From contig OW387147.1 in NCBI GenBank assembly GCA_936440205.1, positions 36,543,629 to 36,607,628 of the forward strand: DNA of 64,000 nt. Reading direction: 5' to 3'. A model generated the notes under the pieces. The model had not been told where the DNA came from, ran no database searches, and worked only from the letters and a program-made list of their open reading frames with translations. The stretch is from Lepidonotus clava. Its lineage: Eukaryota > Annelida > Polychaeta > Phyllodocida > Polynoidae. Position numbers and translations under genes: made by a program. Positions 1 to 10,467 of this stretch are shown one piece after another. How positions within the stretch are numbered: the first letter of the stretch is position 1; every line of letters begins with the position of its first letter.

Positions 1-956
1 AATACACAACAATTAGCCTGCAGGTGCATAAATTACAGGGAAACTTGGAATTGCATCGGCCTGAATTGGCTGACTGAATCTATTCGGGTGACAATGATGG
101 CAAGGCAAGGTGGCGTGGCAGGCACAGTCCACGCTTGAAACTGGGCCGGCCAAGTGGAAGTTGAGGACAGTACCCACCACACCATCCTGCCCACTTCCTA
201 AATTCGATCAAAGTGTTAAGATATATGAAATGTATAAGCAGTAGGCTTGGTATGTAAACTTTAGGTGATATAAGTCAAATATAGAAGAGATGAAAAGTTA
301 TGGAGATTAAAAAAAATATATTTTTTTTAAAGTTATTCAAGACTATTTTTTTAACATAGATTTCTCAGTTACTGGCCAAACAGACCCTTGAAATTTCAAA
401 TAGATATTCTTGAGGGCTTTCCCCGAGGGGAGTATGCCTCACAATTTTCATATATTATATATTTCCTAGCTTTCCTATTAGGCCTTTCCTATTTATTGTA
501 TTTCTAATACTAAAAATATTATATTTAAAGAGACTTAAATATGTGAAAAATATCTTTTTACCCGTCCAAAAACATAAACTGATAAATTTTATGCACTCGA
601 AATTCGAGGTGTGTACAGGGTTTTCTGATGCACAAATGCATGGGAAATGGAGGATTATAACTTGGGTTCAGCTTAGTGGCTGCGAGAAATCACAAAGTTG
701 AACTTTTAAGGCAGTTTTGAGGCTTTTCTAGTGATGTTGTTGTCCAGAATTACTTGCCGAAATATTCTAATTTTGGCAAGTGATTGTTAAAAAAATTCCA
801 AAAGGTAACATGCTCCCATCTCCTGTTATCAAATTCACGCTCACAACTCAACCTCCTGTTAACAAACTGTAATTAATATTACTTTTTTGCCGTCAAATAG
901 GTGCAACAACTTATTTTCTACACAAGATTTTAAGGAAGCTTATAATCTCCTTGCAG
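1..956. other. 5' flank or intron of the TFII-I-like gene
   Basis: No exon that joins in phase to the exon at 957 is evident. The stretch is AT-rich apart from a GC-rich patch at about 95-200. It is more likely intron than promoter, because the first visible exon opens at an acceptor. Confidence 0.4.
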
Positions 957-1107
957 TGCAGTGAGCTCTGGGCGATTGGTGTCAGCGTTACCCTATTAAC
1001 ACCAGATGGTACAGGGTCATTTCGCATTCACGCCCCACCTGAAACCAAGAGATTTTGGACAGAGAATGAAGATGCACCTGTTTTACAGGCCTATGCAGAT
1101 GAACTAC
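957..1107 (+). CDS. first visible exon (residues 1-50)
   Basis: The exon starts after a pyrimidine-rich acceptor (ataatctccttgcag) and ends at the donor gtgagt, phase 1 out. It encodes a short strand-like stretch (WAIGVSVTLLTPDGTGSFRI) followed by a helix-like tail. It could correspond to the conserved N-terminal region ahead of the first repeat in vertebrate TFII-I, but the resemblance is weak. The frame upstream is not an obvious start, so at least one earlier exon is expected. Confidence 0.75.
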
Positions 1108-4100
1108 GTGAGTTGATATATCAATGTATATTTTTATGCGTGGCCTTTTCTTTAATGTCAGAATTCATATATGCATAATATATGGGGGAAAGCGCTAACC
1201 ATAACCATTCCAAAGAGCATGCTTCTGTAGTGAGCTACGTGTAAGATAAGATTAGAATGTCTTTGAGATTATTGATGGGATTCAACCATGTTATATACAA
1301 AGTATATGCTGTGAATGTCAATTGAAATCATAGTTGTTCAATTCGATTCTTTCAACAAATATTCTTATATAAAATAATTGATATGTTTGCAGCTTAATTT
1401 GTTACATTTAAAAGTTACTCAACTAGGAACTAAATAAACAATGTGTTACAACTTTTCATTAGAGATGAATCTTAAGTACATGGCTTGGATATTTCAATTG
1501 AAGAAGACTTAGTAATTGTAAAAGAACAAGATTTTAGGAATTATAATATGATAATACAAAATGTTTCATCTGGTTTTCTAAAGTTATCTTCCTGACTACA
1601 TCATTAATTGAGCAACACACTAAATGTTAGATAAAATCATTTTAACAATTATTTTAAGGGTCTTCAAAAACCACTGCAGCTCCAAAGAATGCTGATCGAC
1701 TGAGAAGGGAAATTCAGAACTTGTTCAACCTACGATATGGTAAATATTTATAAGTCAACATTCATACTGTAATCCTGAAAATACAAACCTAATCCCAGAT
1801 AAGGTAAAAATCATTTGCAAATACTGATATAAGAACTCCCTCTGGAATTAAATGTAAGATAGTAGATACTTACTGTTAACTTCCATATTAACTTTCCTAA
1901 TTCTCCATGTATCCTTTCTTTTGAAAGCGAGCATATATATAGCCACCTGATAACCACAATAACGGACACTCCTTATCAATCTGTTTTACCTCTTTTGTGT
2001 TAAATACAAGCATTTTCACCTGTAAACCACTGACTAGGGAATGGGATGTTGGTAAAACTTACACCATTAATCTAACACAGAGGAGGCGACTGGAAAGAAA
2101 AGATCTTGCAATTACGTTGAAATGGACCTGGGCCAGATAGTTGCACAAGGAATGCCTGAGGGGATTGAATTGAAACGACCTGGCATGTACAACAAACCAG
2201 AAAAGGAGGCTATTCTTGAAAAGGCTGATGGAATACGATTTGAAGGTAGGAAAGATTTGTAGGAAGACCTTTTTTTATAATAAACAAACAAGTTTCAGAC
2301 TCTAGTGTTTGTTGCCCAGCATTTTGGGAAAAAAAACAACTTACTGATACCTGAGCTAATCAAAGGGATCCTTGCACATAATAAAAGGTTCAATATTTTG
2401 CAATGAAATTCATTTAGAATGATCATTGCATCTCGAACAAATAATGCTAGAGTTATCTTAAGAATATTTCATGTGAATACAGAGTTAGGATACTTTAAAA
2501 ATTGGTCTAATATATATGTTTGTTTAAGGGAAATACCCTGATATGTAATGTCACACAGTGAGTAATTGGAAATCCCCAGTTCTCAAAGATTAATAGAAAG
2601 GAAATTGAGATTAAAGGCCATATTCCACTTTGCATCAGGTCCCGTTTGCGGCCGCTATTTACAGGTAACGCAAGTAGTTTGCGGTTCTGATAACATGTTG
2701 GTATCCCAAAGCAGGTGATGCAAACACCTATATTCCACCTACTGCAAACACGTTTTCGGCTGCCGAAAATGCGTTTGCAGCCATTTGGTGGCCGCGTTTG
2801 TGGCCACCCTAAACGCGGTTGCGGCCACCCTAAATGCGTTTGCGGCCACCCTAAACATGTCAAGGCCACCCTAAATGCGTTTGCCGCCACCCTAAACACA
2901 TGGTGGAATATGGCCTTAAGTATGGATATTAGCTATCAAACTCCATACGGCTATTATCAATTGTAGATTTTAATCACCTCAGTTCATTCAATAAATGTGA
3001 ACATAAAATAATTCACAAGGGGTTATGATTATGACGTAGCAAGGGGAGTAATGAAAATGCCAAATTCAAGGGGATTCCCAAATTTATTTCTCTTTTTTAA
3101 AATATTCCTTATTATTAACTGGTTGGGACTACCACAGAAAAATGGTCCATACTGAAATATCAACACGACCTTATTTACTGTTGCACCAAGCGCCTGGGAT
3201 AACAGGACGTCCTGTTTAAACAGGCACACATTTATAATAGCATTAAACCTTTAGACCCCAATCCAGCCATGGCCGCCCGAGGGTGTACTCCCCAACAGGA
3301 ACACTTTGATGAGTATTCAACCTACAAAAACTGGAGGAAATCTTGGGGAAATCCAGCAGTTCATGAATACAATCTGTGGGGTCTAAAGGGTTAATACGGC
3401 ACATCTTATAATGGGAACCCGAAGAAAATGTGGAGGTGGCTAAATAAGAAAATAATACTACCTACGTCCTGAGGTCTTGGTACAGTCTGAAATAGAGGAA
3501 CGTGCCAGTTTTCCCATGGTAGCCCAACCTGATTACAAGGTTTTCCTCTTATTTTTTTAAATGCTTTCAAAGCACTTGAGTGATATTGAATTCATCCAAA
3601 TTGGCAATAGGCAAATGTATGTGCTAAGGAACCCTTTATGTATAATCAACATACTTACTGATACCTGAGCTAATTAAGTATAATCAACATACTTTTTAAG
3701 GAAGAAAAGAGCCTACTGACATTAAGGAATTGAGATATAGCATACAATGTGTTAAAACAATGTGTTGCCTCTTTTGAATGAATTTTTCATGATCGCAAAT
3801 GAAGAATATGTAGTTTTATTTTCAGAACTAAAAAACCTAGGTGACTGAGATATGCCTTCCTCATTGTATGTGTTTGTTTCTATTTACAGTACGTGACATG
3901 CAGAATATGGAGGTTCAGGAATCAGGTAAAATAAATTAGATCAAATTTAGCATTTAAACTGTATAGGCTTATTTCAGGACAAGGAAAATGGTTCTAGGGG
4001 ATTACAATTTTTAAAGTGATCTCTATAATAGTTTTGTGTCTTTAACGGGAAGTTACAGCCGATTACTCTATCTACCTTTATCACATTTCTCTATATATAT

Positions 4101-7100
4101 CACTAGATAACACAAAGTAATCATTTGACATAGGTTGAAAACGATTTTGTATCATATCAAGTTAAAATAGAGAACATGTCCATTGAAGAGTTAGACACTA
4201 ATAGGAATGGGTATAATGATAGACAAAAATAATATACTTTTGCGAAAAAGGAATTCCAATTCTTTTGACAAATTGTTATAATACAGCATGCCATCTTCAA
4301 CTTTAGGAGAAGATGTCAGCACCCTCAACGGTCAAAATCAAGCAGTAACAGATGAAACTGCGCCAGCACAAGAAAGTAAGCGGGATTTGCCGTTTATCAA
4401 TAGAAGAAGTCCAATAACATTAGTACAGCACTCTTTAAAACATTTACATTATTTCTTTTCGTTTATTAATTTTTGAAAAAAATTGTCAAATATGAAACGT
4501 TTCAATTACTGTCTCATGGAAAACTTTAAATACCAATATGAAGAGAAAGGTCTCTCAGTTTTTGTATTCAACCTGACTTTTTCTTGGTTGACACCAATGA
4601 GAGGAGACTGTACGATAATGATAGGGTAATGCAAAAACAATGAGTCTACCTACATCCTTGCATATCCTCCTGTTTTAGATTAATTTTCAAGAGCATTTCT
4701 TTTTCCAAACCAATTTGTTGAACGTATGATCCATATTCATAATATAGTATATATTATATCATATTATAGGTAATGTAGACAGAGACTCGCAGGTACCACC
4801 AATGGATTCTCCAATGTACCCTGAATGGTTGACAGTACATGAAGTAGAAATACAGGGCGTACCATTGGAAGAAGGCAGGACAGATCAAGCAGAAACAATT
4901 GGTAAGTACTCAATTTCAAGAGCATAATAAGATATTACCTATGATAAGTAGATAAACGCTTATAGTTTATCAAGAGATTATTCTAGATGTTTATGAGCAT
5001 ACATTACATTTTAGGCCTACTTATATATGTAGTCTATAGTTTATAACTTGCACTTGCAATGAAATCAAGGAATGTCAATAGACAAAAGAAGTATGCAGCA
5101 TTTATAAACTAGATTTCATCCTTGTGATTAACCTATACAGTCAACTGTTGGATAAACTGCTACTTAGTTAAGAGATCATCACACATGAAACGGACACAAA
5201 CCTATGTGCTAGCCAGTTGTCTGTATAAATCAATATACAATAACCTGAATTAAGTAGACAGTTTTCTTTTTCAGACATTGGACAAACTTTAATGTCCCAA
5301 ATTATGATTTTCCCTTAAATCAGCCCTACAATTTGGTGATTGCTAGTACAGCCATATCCCCAGTAAAATATTTCGAACATCAAAAGCCCCTTGGGCAAGT
5401 TTGTATTGGGCCATCTTCTCGAAATCTAAGGGCAATTGATACATTATTTTACAATATTTTAGAAAATAGTAATGCAGGAATGGTCCCTTCAAAGTTAATC
5501 TAATGCAGGAATTAGAGTCATAATATGCGAGAATGGTGAGACCATGGAATATCCCAGCAACTGTAGGTAGTACCTAGAACAAATAGGGGGTGGCCAGGGA
5601 TGTTAAGAGAACCTGGAGGTGACAGGTTGCACATAGGGGATGTGGACGTGAGTGTTCCCAAAGAGCAGAGCAGGGACGGCCAGGAAGTCGAATGATAATC
5701 TTTTGTAGGTTAAAGCCTAATAACGACAGTTATAAGAGGTAACATATACTGATATAACAGATATTAACTCAGTGGCAGATCCAGGATTTCAAAAATGGGT
5801 GGGGCGCTAAAATTCCACTTCCTTAATTACTTTTTGGCCAAAGATTACATTAAAGATGTCTAAATTTGGCCAACAAAAAATAGGAGGGGCAGTGTGCCCC
5901 ACATCCCCCCTGTAAATCCACCACTGAAACTTGATGCACATGTGTCCTCTCCAAACCCCTGGATCATAAATATCTACTTTGAGTTAAGCAGACATTGTCC
6001 TACAACATACAAATTGTCCAGTCCATCCATGTCCACTGAAGCAAGAGTCAATTGAATATGATTTAATCTGTTGCAGATTCTACAATTGTTGGACCGGTAC
6101 ATAGCGATGATGATGTGACGGATTTCAGTACCTGTACGGCTGAGGAGGCTATGAAGAGAGCAGCGTTGATTGCAAGAGAGTGGGAAAACAAAGTAAGTTT
6201 TACAAAGGACAATTAGAAAAACTCCTAGCCCCTAGTCCCATACAACTAAAGAATATTTTGCATCTGTAAAGGAATTTGCACACATATTACAATCACATCA
6301 GACCCCTTTCCTCCCACATTTCTTACATTTAAAGCAAGATTTTGATTAGTTCTGAAACATAGACCCATTTTAAAAATTTTCAGAACACAACACCCTAAAA
6401 ATGGTGCTTAAACATTTATAACTAAAAATTCGGTAGACTTATTATAGGCTTTAACATATGAATATTCAATATTTGACTACAGTCAGCATTTTCTAGGATG
6501 TGGTAATCATTTCAATTATGATCCTCACTTAAAAAAAACAATATATCAGAATATTTTACAACTATGTTCAAGGTAAATAAGTATAATATAGGCCGTGTAT
6601 ACTGTTACAACCATAAAATAATATAAATGAATCCAAAAATAATTCTTCAAGTTGTGAACTAATAATTGTTATAATGCCATTCAGCATTTTGATCTAATGT
6701 GGCATGATCCTGTGTACATTTTAGACTTCCCAGACGAAAATGACATCAAGAAAGAAGAAGCAGTCGACCAAGAAATGGTAATACTCTAAATGATATAAAA
6801 GTTTCCAAAAGAATCTGCTTTTCACACACATTGCTGAAGAATGTATTGAGTAAATATGTTTGGGCCCATCATATTTCAATTCCTATTAAACATTGTAAAC
6901 TACTGATTCTGTTCTAGACATCCTAATACTATTACCTTATTTTTCTTATGAGAAATTGTTTGAAAACAATGCATATGAGCAGTAGTCACATCATTAGTCC
7001 TGAAACAAATATTCTCTCAATATGCAATTCTGTATAACCCTAATCTGATAATTAGAGAGCATTAAGAAATACGGATAATTATTCGATAGCAAATTTCTGA

Positions 7101-7746
7101 CCATTTGACCTAATATGATAAAGGTAAAAGTAATACAGAAAGAATTTCTTTTTTAATTTCAGCTACATGAGCAGCCTAGTAGGGAAGAGAGTCAAACAGC
7201 TTTGGACTCTGCAAGACAAAACAGAGCCAGCCAAATGGTTCTTTGGTAAATATATATTTTCTGAAGTCAATTTAAACTCTAAAATTCAGACAGCGTTGAA
7301 GATCACAAAACTTAAATAATTGTACTAATTTTCATTGGCTAGTAATTTGATTAACCTTTCAAAGTAGTAAACGTTGTGTGCTCTATAAAAACAAAAATTG
7401 ACTTTATCTATTAGCAATATCGACTTAGCCCTTGATTGGTGATAAAGAACATGACAACATTAATTTTGTTTTTTTCTGATTCATTAATATAGTACATAAG
7501 GCAAATCGGATTATACAGCAATTCAATTGGATACACCACAAGTCAAATAAATTTTACATTTGGATTACAAAGCAACAATACTTTTGTGAGATATTGAAAA
7601 ATCATAATTGTTTCCTTTCAGGCACCATCATGCAGGGCAACTACAGGACGTTTGTTATCAAATTTGATGATGAAGAGCAGCTTCATCCCTTGACAGCAGC
7701 AACAACAAAACATCTCTTGAAGAAAAAGACACTCTGTTTCATCTAA
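957..7746 (+). CDS. TFII-I (GTF2I) repeat protein with C-terminal Tudor-like module, ten exons, 5' incomplete
   Basis: Probable nuclear transcription or chromatin factor. Exons: 957-1107, 1659-1739, 2081-2245, 3890-3925, 4307-4375, 4770-4901, 6077-6192, 6725-6777, 7163-7245 and 7622-7746. All nine introns are GT-AG and every phase agrees; the sum is 1,011 nt, or 336 codons plus a TAA stop. Numbering from the first visible residue, about 62-133 form a GTF2I-type repeat: RLRREIQNLFNLRY, then GMPEGIELKRPGMYN, then ILEKADGIRFE, matching the family pattern LR..VE.LF..KY / GLPEGIPFRRP..YG / LE.I....KIKFV. Residues 217-250 are acidic and then helical, 258-267 are a basic cluster (SRKKKQSTKK) and about 271-336 are Tudor-like. 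Vertebrate TFII-I has several repeats, whereas one is visible here. The start codon is not in view because exon 957 opens at a splice acceptor (tccttgcag). Repeat assignment is fairly firm, function is inferred and no symbol is assigned. Confidence 0.82.
1659..1739 (+). CDS. exon coding the first half of the GTF2I repeat
   Basis: Acceptor ttattttaag, donor gtaaat, 81 nt, phase 1 on both sides. It encodes the leading helix of the repeat, with RLRREIQNLFNLRY at residues 64-77, comparable to the LRKQVEELF..KY helix of TFII-I repeats. Confidence 0.82.
2081..2245 (+). CDS. exon coding the second half of the GTF2I repeat
   Basis: Acceptor ctaacacag, donor gtagga, 165 nt, phase 1 on both sides. It carries the diagnostic GMPEGIELKRPGMYN block (residues 101-115) and the closing ILEKADGIRFE. 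A glutamate codon is split across the junction with the previous exon. Confidence 0.85.
2611..2919. mobile_element. TTAA-target foldback MITE with internal 21-bp repeats (intron 3)
   Basis: TTAA sits at both ends (2611-2614, 2916-2919). The inner ends are inverted: AGGCCATATTCCAC on the left, GTGGAATATGGCC on the right. The 301-bp body contains about five tandem copies of a 21-bp unit, tgcggccaccctaaatgcgtt, at 2799-2898. TTAA targets suggest piggyBac or Kolobok mobilisation, but no transposase is present. Short open frames here on both strands are shadows of the repeat. Confidence 0.72.
3243..3394. mobile_element. piggyBac-like MITE (intron 3)
   Basis: TTAA at 3243-3246 and 3391-3394 flanks a 144-bp body whose ends are inverted: CCTTTAGACCCCA on the left, TGGGGTCTAAAGGG on the right. 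TTAA plus CCC/GGG termini is the piggyBac hallmark. It is too short to code and is non-autonomous. Confidence 0.72.
3890..3925 (+). CDS. 36-nt exon completing the repeat
   Basis: Acceptor tctatttacag, donor gtaaaa, phase 1 on both sides. It adds VRDMQNMEVQES, which continues the final strand of the repeat. An alternative acceptor 18 nt further in would give a less family-like sequence and a different phase. Confidence 0.65.
4307..4375 (+). CDS. linker exon (residues 145-167)
   Basis: The acceptor cttcaactttag keeps the phase from the previous exon, and the donor is gtaagc. It encodes an acidic, polar linker (GEDVSTLNGQNQAVTDETAP). A stronger-looking acceptor at 4286 would break the phase unless the preceding exon also changed, so I chose the inner one. 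Confidence 0.6.
4770..4901 (+). CDS. linker exon (residues 168-211)
   Basis: Acceptor atcatattatag, consensus donor gtaagt, 132 nt, phase 1 on both sides. It encodes a Pro, Met and Glu rich segment containing MYPEWLTVHEVEIQGVPLEE. No known domain is recognised. Confidence 0.72.
5770..5926. mobile_element. hAT-like MITE, CAGTGGC family (intron 6)
   Basis: It begins CAGTGGCAGATCCAGG and ends with the inverted form AATCCACCACTG; the body is 157 bp with G-rich and C-rich flanks. Ends starting CAGTGG are typical of hAT-derived MITEs. No clear 8-bp target duplication survives, so the insertion is probably old. Confidence 0.6.
6077..6192 (+). CDS. acidic and helical exon (residues 212-250)
   Basis: Acceptor atctgttgcag, consensus donor gtaagt, 116 nt, entering in phase 1 and leaving in phase 0. 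It encodes an Asp-rich patch (HSDDDVTDF) followed by a predicted helix EEAMKRAALIAREWENK. Confidence 0.78.
6725..6777 (+). CDS. nuclear localisation signal exon (residues 251-267)
   Basis: Acceptor gtacattttag, donor gtaata, 53 nt, phase 0 in and 2 out. It encodes TSQTKMTSRKKKQSTKK, a classical monopartite or short bipartite lysine-rich nuclear import signal. Confidence 0.75.
7163..7245 (+). CDS. first half of the Tudor-like module (residues 268-295)
   Basis: Acceptor ttttaatttcag, donor gtaaat, 83 nt, phase 2 in and 1 out. It encodes SSLVGKRVKQLW and KWFF, the usual opening of a Tudor or agenet barrel: a GK-R-V-K-LW strand, then an aromatic before the next GTI strand. Confidence 0.76.
7622..7746 (+). 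CDS. last exon: second half of the Tudor-like module and stop
   Basis: Acceptor tttcctttcag, 125 nt, phase 1 in, ending with TAA at 7744-7746. It encodes GTIMQGNYRTFVIKFDDEEQ (residues 296-315) and a short basic tail. The strand, turn and FDDEE pattern is what Tudor-like barrels show after the aromatic strand. Confidence 0.78.
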
Positions 7747-9060
7747 CTAACTTGAATCAGCGGGACTGTCAGACAAACCCAAAGAACAAATGCATATTCA
7801 ACCAAATATGACTATCCTGAGCCTAATTTTGAAATGGTATTGAGATTCTACCATAAAAAGTTAATGGATTATTGACACAACTGCTTTAGTATAGAACAAT
7901 TTCAAACTATGGTATTCAATTGGTAACTCTAGTCCTGAAGTATAGTTTGAGTCTTGTATAATGGTTCTATGAATAACATGTGCTGGTTATACAAATGAGG
8001 CATTTGTTTTATGTATGTATATATTTATATGACAGAGATGCCATTTCTCCTTCTTTTTCCGGATTTCCTTATTTTTGCAAGTTCTGTATAAAACGGAATT
8101 TAGAGTTCTCTTTACTCAGATAAAAAAAAATAGCTTTTTAATTTTTTCCTTAATGGTTTCTAAACCATTTAAACTATAAATTTATGTTTCCTACTGGATA
8201 TTTTGACCTTATTGTATCTATAACTGAAAATCCGGAAATCTCCCTCCTACTTTTCCGGACTTTTCACCTCTCCTGAGTGGCATCTCTGATATGAGTGTGT
8301 GTGTGAGATTTTCTTGTCTGTAATAAGGGGGACACTTATTGTTACACGTTGACATAATGTTTATATGCAATTTGCATAGCCAAGCAAAGAATACAAAAAT
8401 GTCAAAGTGAAAACCGTCAAACAGGGTGTATTATCTATTGATTTAAAGATGTTGTGTAAAAGCCTATAAAAAAAACTTGAGAAACTACAAAGACAACCAT
8501 ATTCCCCACAAACATAGATTGCCAGGGAATATATGTTTTATGACAAAATGATTTACCATGTTAAACCTGCCGAGCTCAGTATTGACAGATTTGTAAAGAG
8601 GGTTCTGCGTTTGTTGATTTGAGTGAAGAACTTGGAGCCTGTCCTTCAATGATAATTTAGTTGATAATTTTTAGAAAGTGTTATGGTAGCCTTTACCATT
8701 AGTTGTTCGTCAACAACATCATATACAACAATCTGCTTTGCAAAATATTTTAAGCATTTTAAGTTAATTATACATGATAATATTGCCTAAACTATTGACC
8801 AATTCGAATTATCGAATTATTGATATGATATTAGCATATTCATTGTAGATAATTTGATGTCTTGGTATACTATTAGAGAATTACAAAAATGAAGTGGATA
8901 TGTTCCTGTAGAGGTTTGAAAAATATTAAAAACTAGAGTATTAATTGTTATTATTTACTTTGTACTTCTGCTCCCATTCCCGATCTTTGTACATTTGCGA
9001 TTTCAGAAACTTCTTTGTTGTCTCAAAGTTTTTATTAAAGTACTGGAACAAGAACATATT
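7747..9060 (+). other. presumed 3' UTR and downstream flank of the TFII-I-like gene
   Basis: AT-rich and non-coding. No AATAAA lies close to the stop. ATTAAA at 8925-8930 or 9034-9039 could be the poly(A) signal, which would make the 3' UTR about 1.2-1.3 kb and place a MITE (8033-8288) inside it. Confidence 0.35.
8033..8288. mobile_element. 256-bp MITE with CAGAGATGCC ends
   Basis: The ends are inverted: CAGAGATGCCATT on the left, AGTGGCATCTCTG on the right, with TCCGGA motifs also mirrored inside. A 6-bp duplication, atatga, flanks it at 8027-8032 and 8289-8294. The termini look hAT-like, although hAT normally leaves 8 bp. Confidence 0.72.
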
Positions 9061-9074
9061 TTTAGTTTGTTTTC

Positions 9075-10135
9075 TTAAGGGCCATACTCACTAAGTGATT
9101 TACCATCAGCTGACAGCTGTTGGTGCCAGTGTAAAATTATCAAACATGCTTAAAGCTCACCCGAAAAGAAATGTTTCAATATTCAGATAGCCACCTATAA
9201 CACTTCATTAATGCCTATTTTAATGTACCGTGCATTGGAATTGCACTGTATGGTCAAACAAGAGCTTTAATGGTTATTTCTGGTAATGGGAAGCCAGTCC
9301 CACAATTATACTGTGAATCTGCAAGAGGCAAGCATGGGCATTCCTAGTCACGGGAGGCACTGGTATTCCACTGTAACTTATTGAGAAAATGATTTTGTAC
9401 GTAACTCAAAAAGTATAAATCAAAAGGACATGTAACTTTCAGAGTTGATAGATATATAAGAATTTTACACAAATATATTCTACCAAATTTTTTTCATACA
9501 GTATCTTTAGGCTAATGAATTTTGAAAGATGACCATTGGTCCCGCCCCATTTAGGCCTAATGCCTCCCCTTACGTCACAGCCCATAATTCGCGCTGGGCT
9601 ACGCGCAGGGAGGTGCGAACAGCCTGGCTAACTGTCACATCTCATTCAGTTTATTTTTAGAATGAACACTCTAGTAACAAACTTTTCCCCCGATGCATAA
9701 TTAATCTGATATATTTGGATGGTTTAGATGCTAACAAAAACTGCCCTTTCGCGTCTCCTTTAATATGGATGAGCGGTCCCGTCATCCCCAACGTCTGTGG
9801 TTGCATGATTCAGTCTTTTGTTAATATTTTGAATTTTTTGTGTCAAAACTTTTGCAAATCAATACCCTCATCAATATCTAACCAATTTCCGAAATTCAAA
9901 AACTGTTATGAAGATATATATCAGCCAAAGGCATCCTGGGGATTCTTTTTAGATAATGCATTCACCATGCAGAGAGGGTCCAAGAGCCTAATGCTGGGTG
10001 CTGCTCCCTGGGCGAAGTTGACAGCCTGAAGGGCAAATATCTGCTAAGTGACTTTTACCAGTGATCCCACGACCTGCTACCCAGAATGTGTACCATACCC
10101 ACTAATAAAATCGACTAGTGGATATGGGCCCTGAG
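9075..10135. mobile_element. about 1-kb foldback element, AAGGGCC family
   Basis: The left end TTAAGGGCCATACTCACTAA and the right end CGACTAGTGGATATGGGCCC are imperfect inverted repeats; TTAA precedes the left end. A 104-codon open frame at 9715-10029 lacks an ATG start and any recognised domain, so I do not call it a gene. At 9533-9610 there is a cluster of an inverted CCAAT box, a GC box and a CRE (TTACGTCA). Confidence 0.5.
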
Positions 10136-10344
10136 ATTTATACCATAGGACATGGGTTGCTAGGGTAACAATGTATGACGTTCAAGTCATGTCGAAGTAT
10201 CATCTCTTTATTTTTGATTTTCCCATAGATTTACATGATTATTTTTTAATTAAAGAAGAATAAACAATGTGTGAATGATGACAACCATATTTTGTCCGGC
10301 AATTATTGTAATTTAGGTAAATATGAAGTAAACATAATATTCCT

Positions 10345-10420
10345 CAAAAAACTTAAACATCCACCCACACCAACCAAAACCCATAAACATCCACCCACAC
10401 CAACCAAAACCCAAAAAAGG
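10345..10420 (+). repeat. 30-bp unit, two tandem copies
   Basis: The unit aaacatccacccacaccaac plus about ten more bases is duplicated head to tail. It is a local duplication with no coding content. Confidence 0.8.
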
Positions 10421-10467
10421 CCAAATGAAAAAAGGCATCTTTTTCAGTGGTAGGAACCCCAATTATC

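Larger units (their letters stand above)
2339..3693 (+). repeat. templated duplication inside intron 3
   Basis: At 3641-3655 and 3679-3693 the same 15 bp (tataatcaacatact) flank a 23-bp filler. The filler repeats ttactgatacctgagctaat found at 2341-2360 in the same intron. This looks like a break repaired by copying a nearby segment, not a mobile element. Confidence 0.75.

Noticed and set aside
9715-10029. 104-codon frame inside the foldback element
   Set aside because: No ATG start, no recognised domain, and it lies wholly within a non-autonomous repeat.
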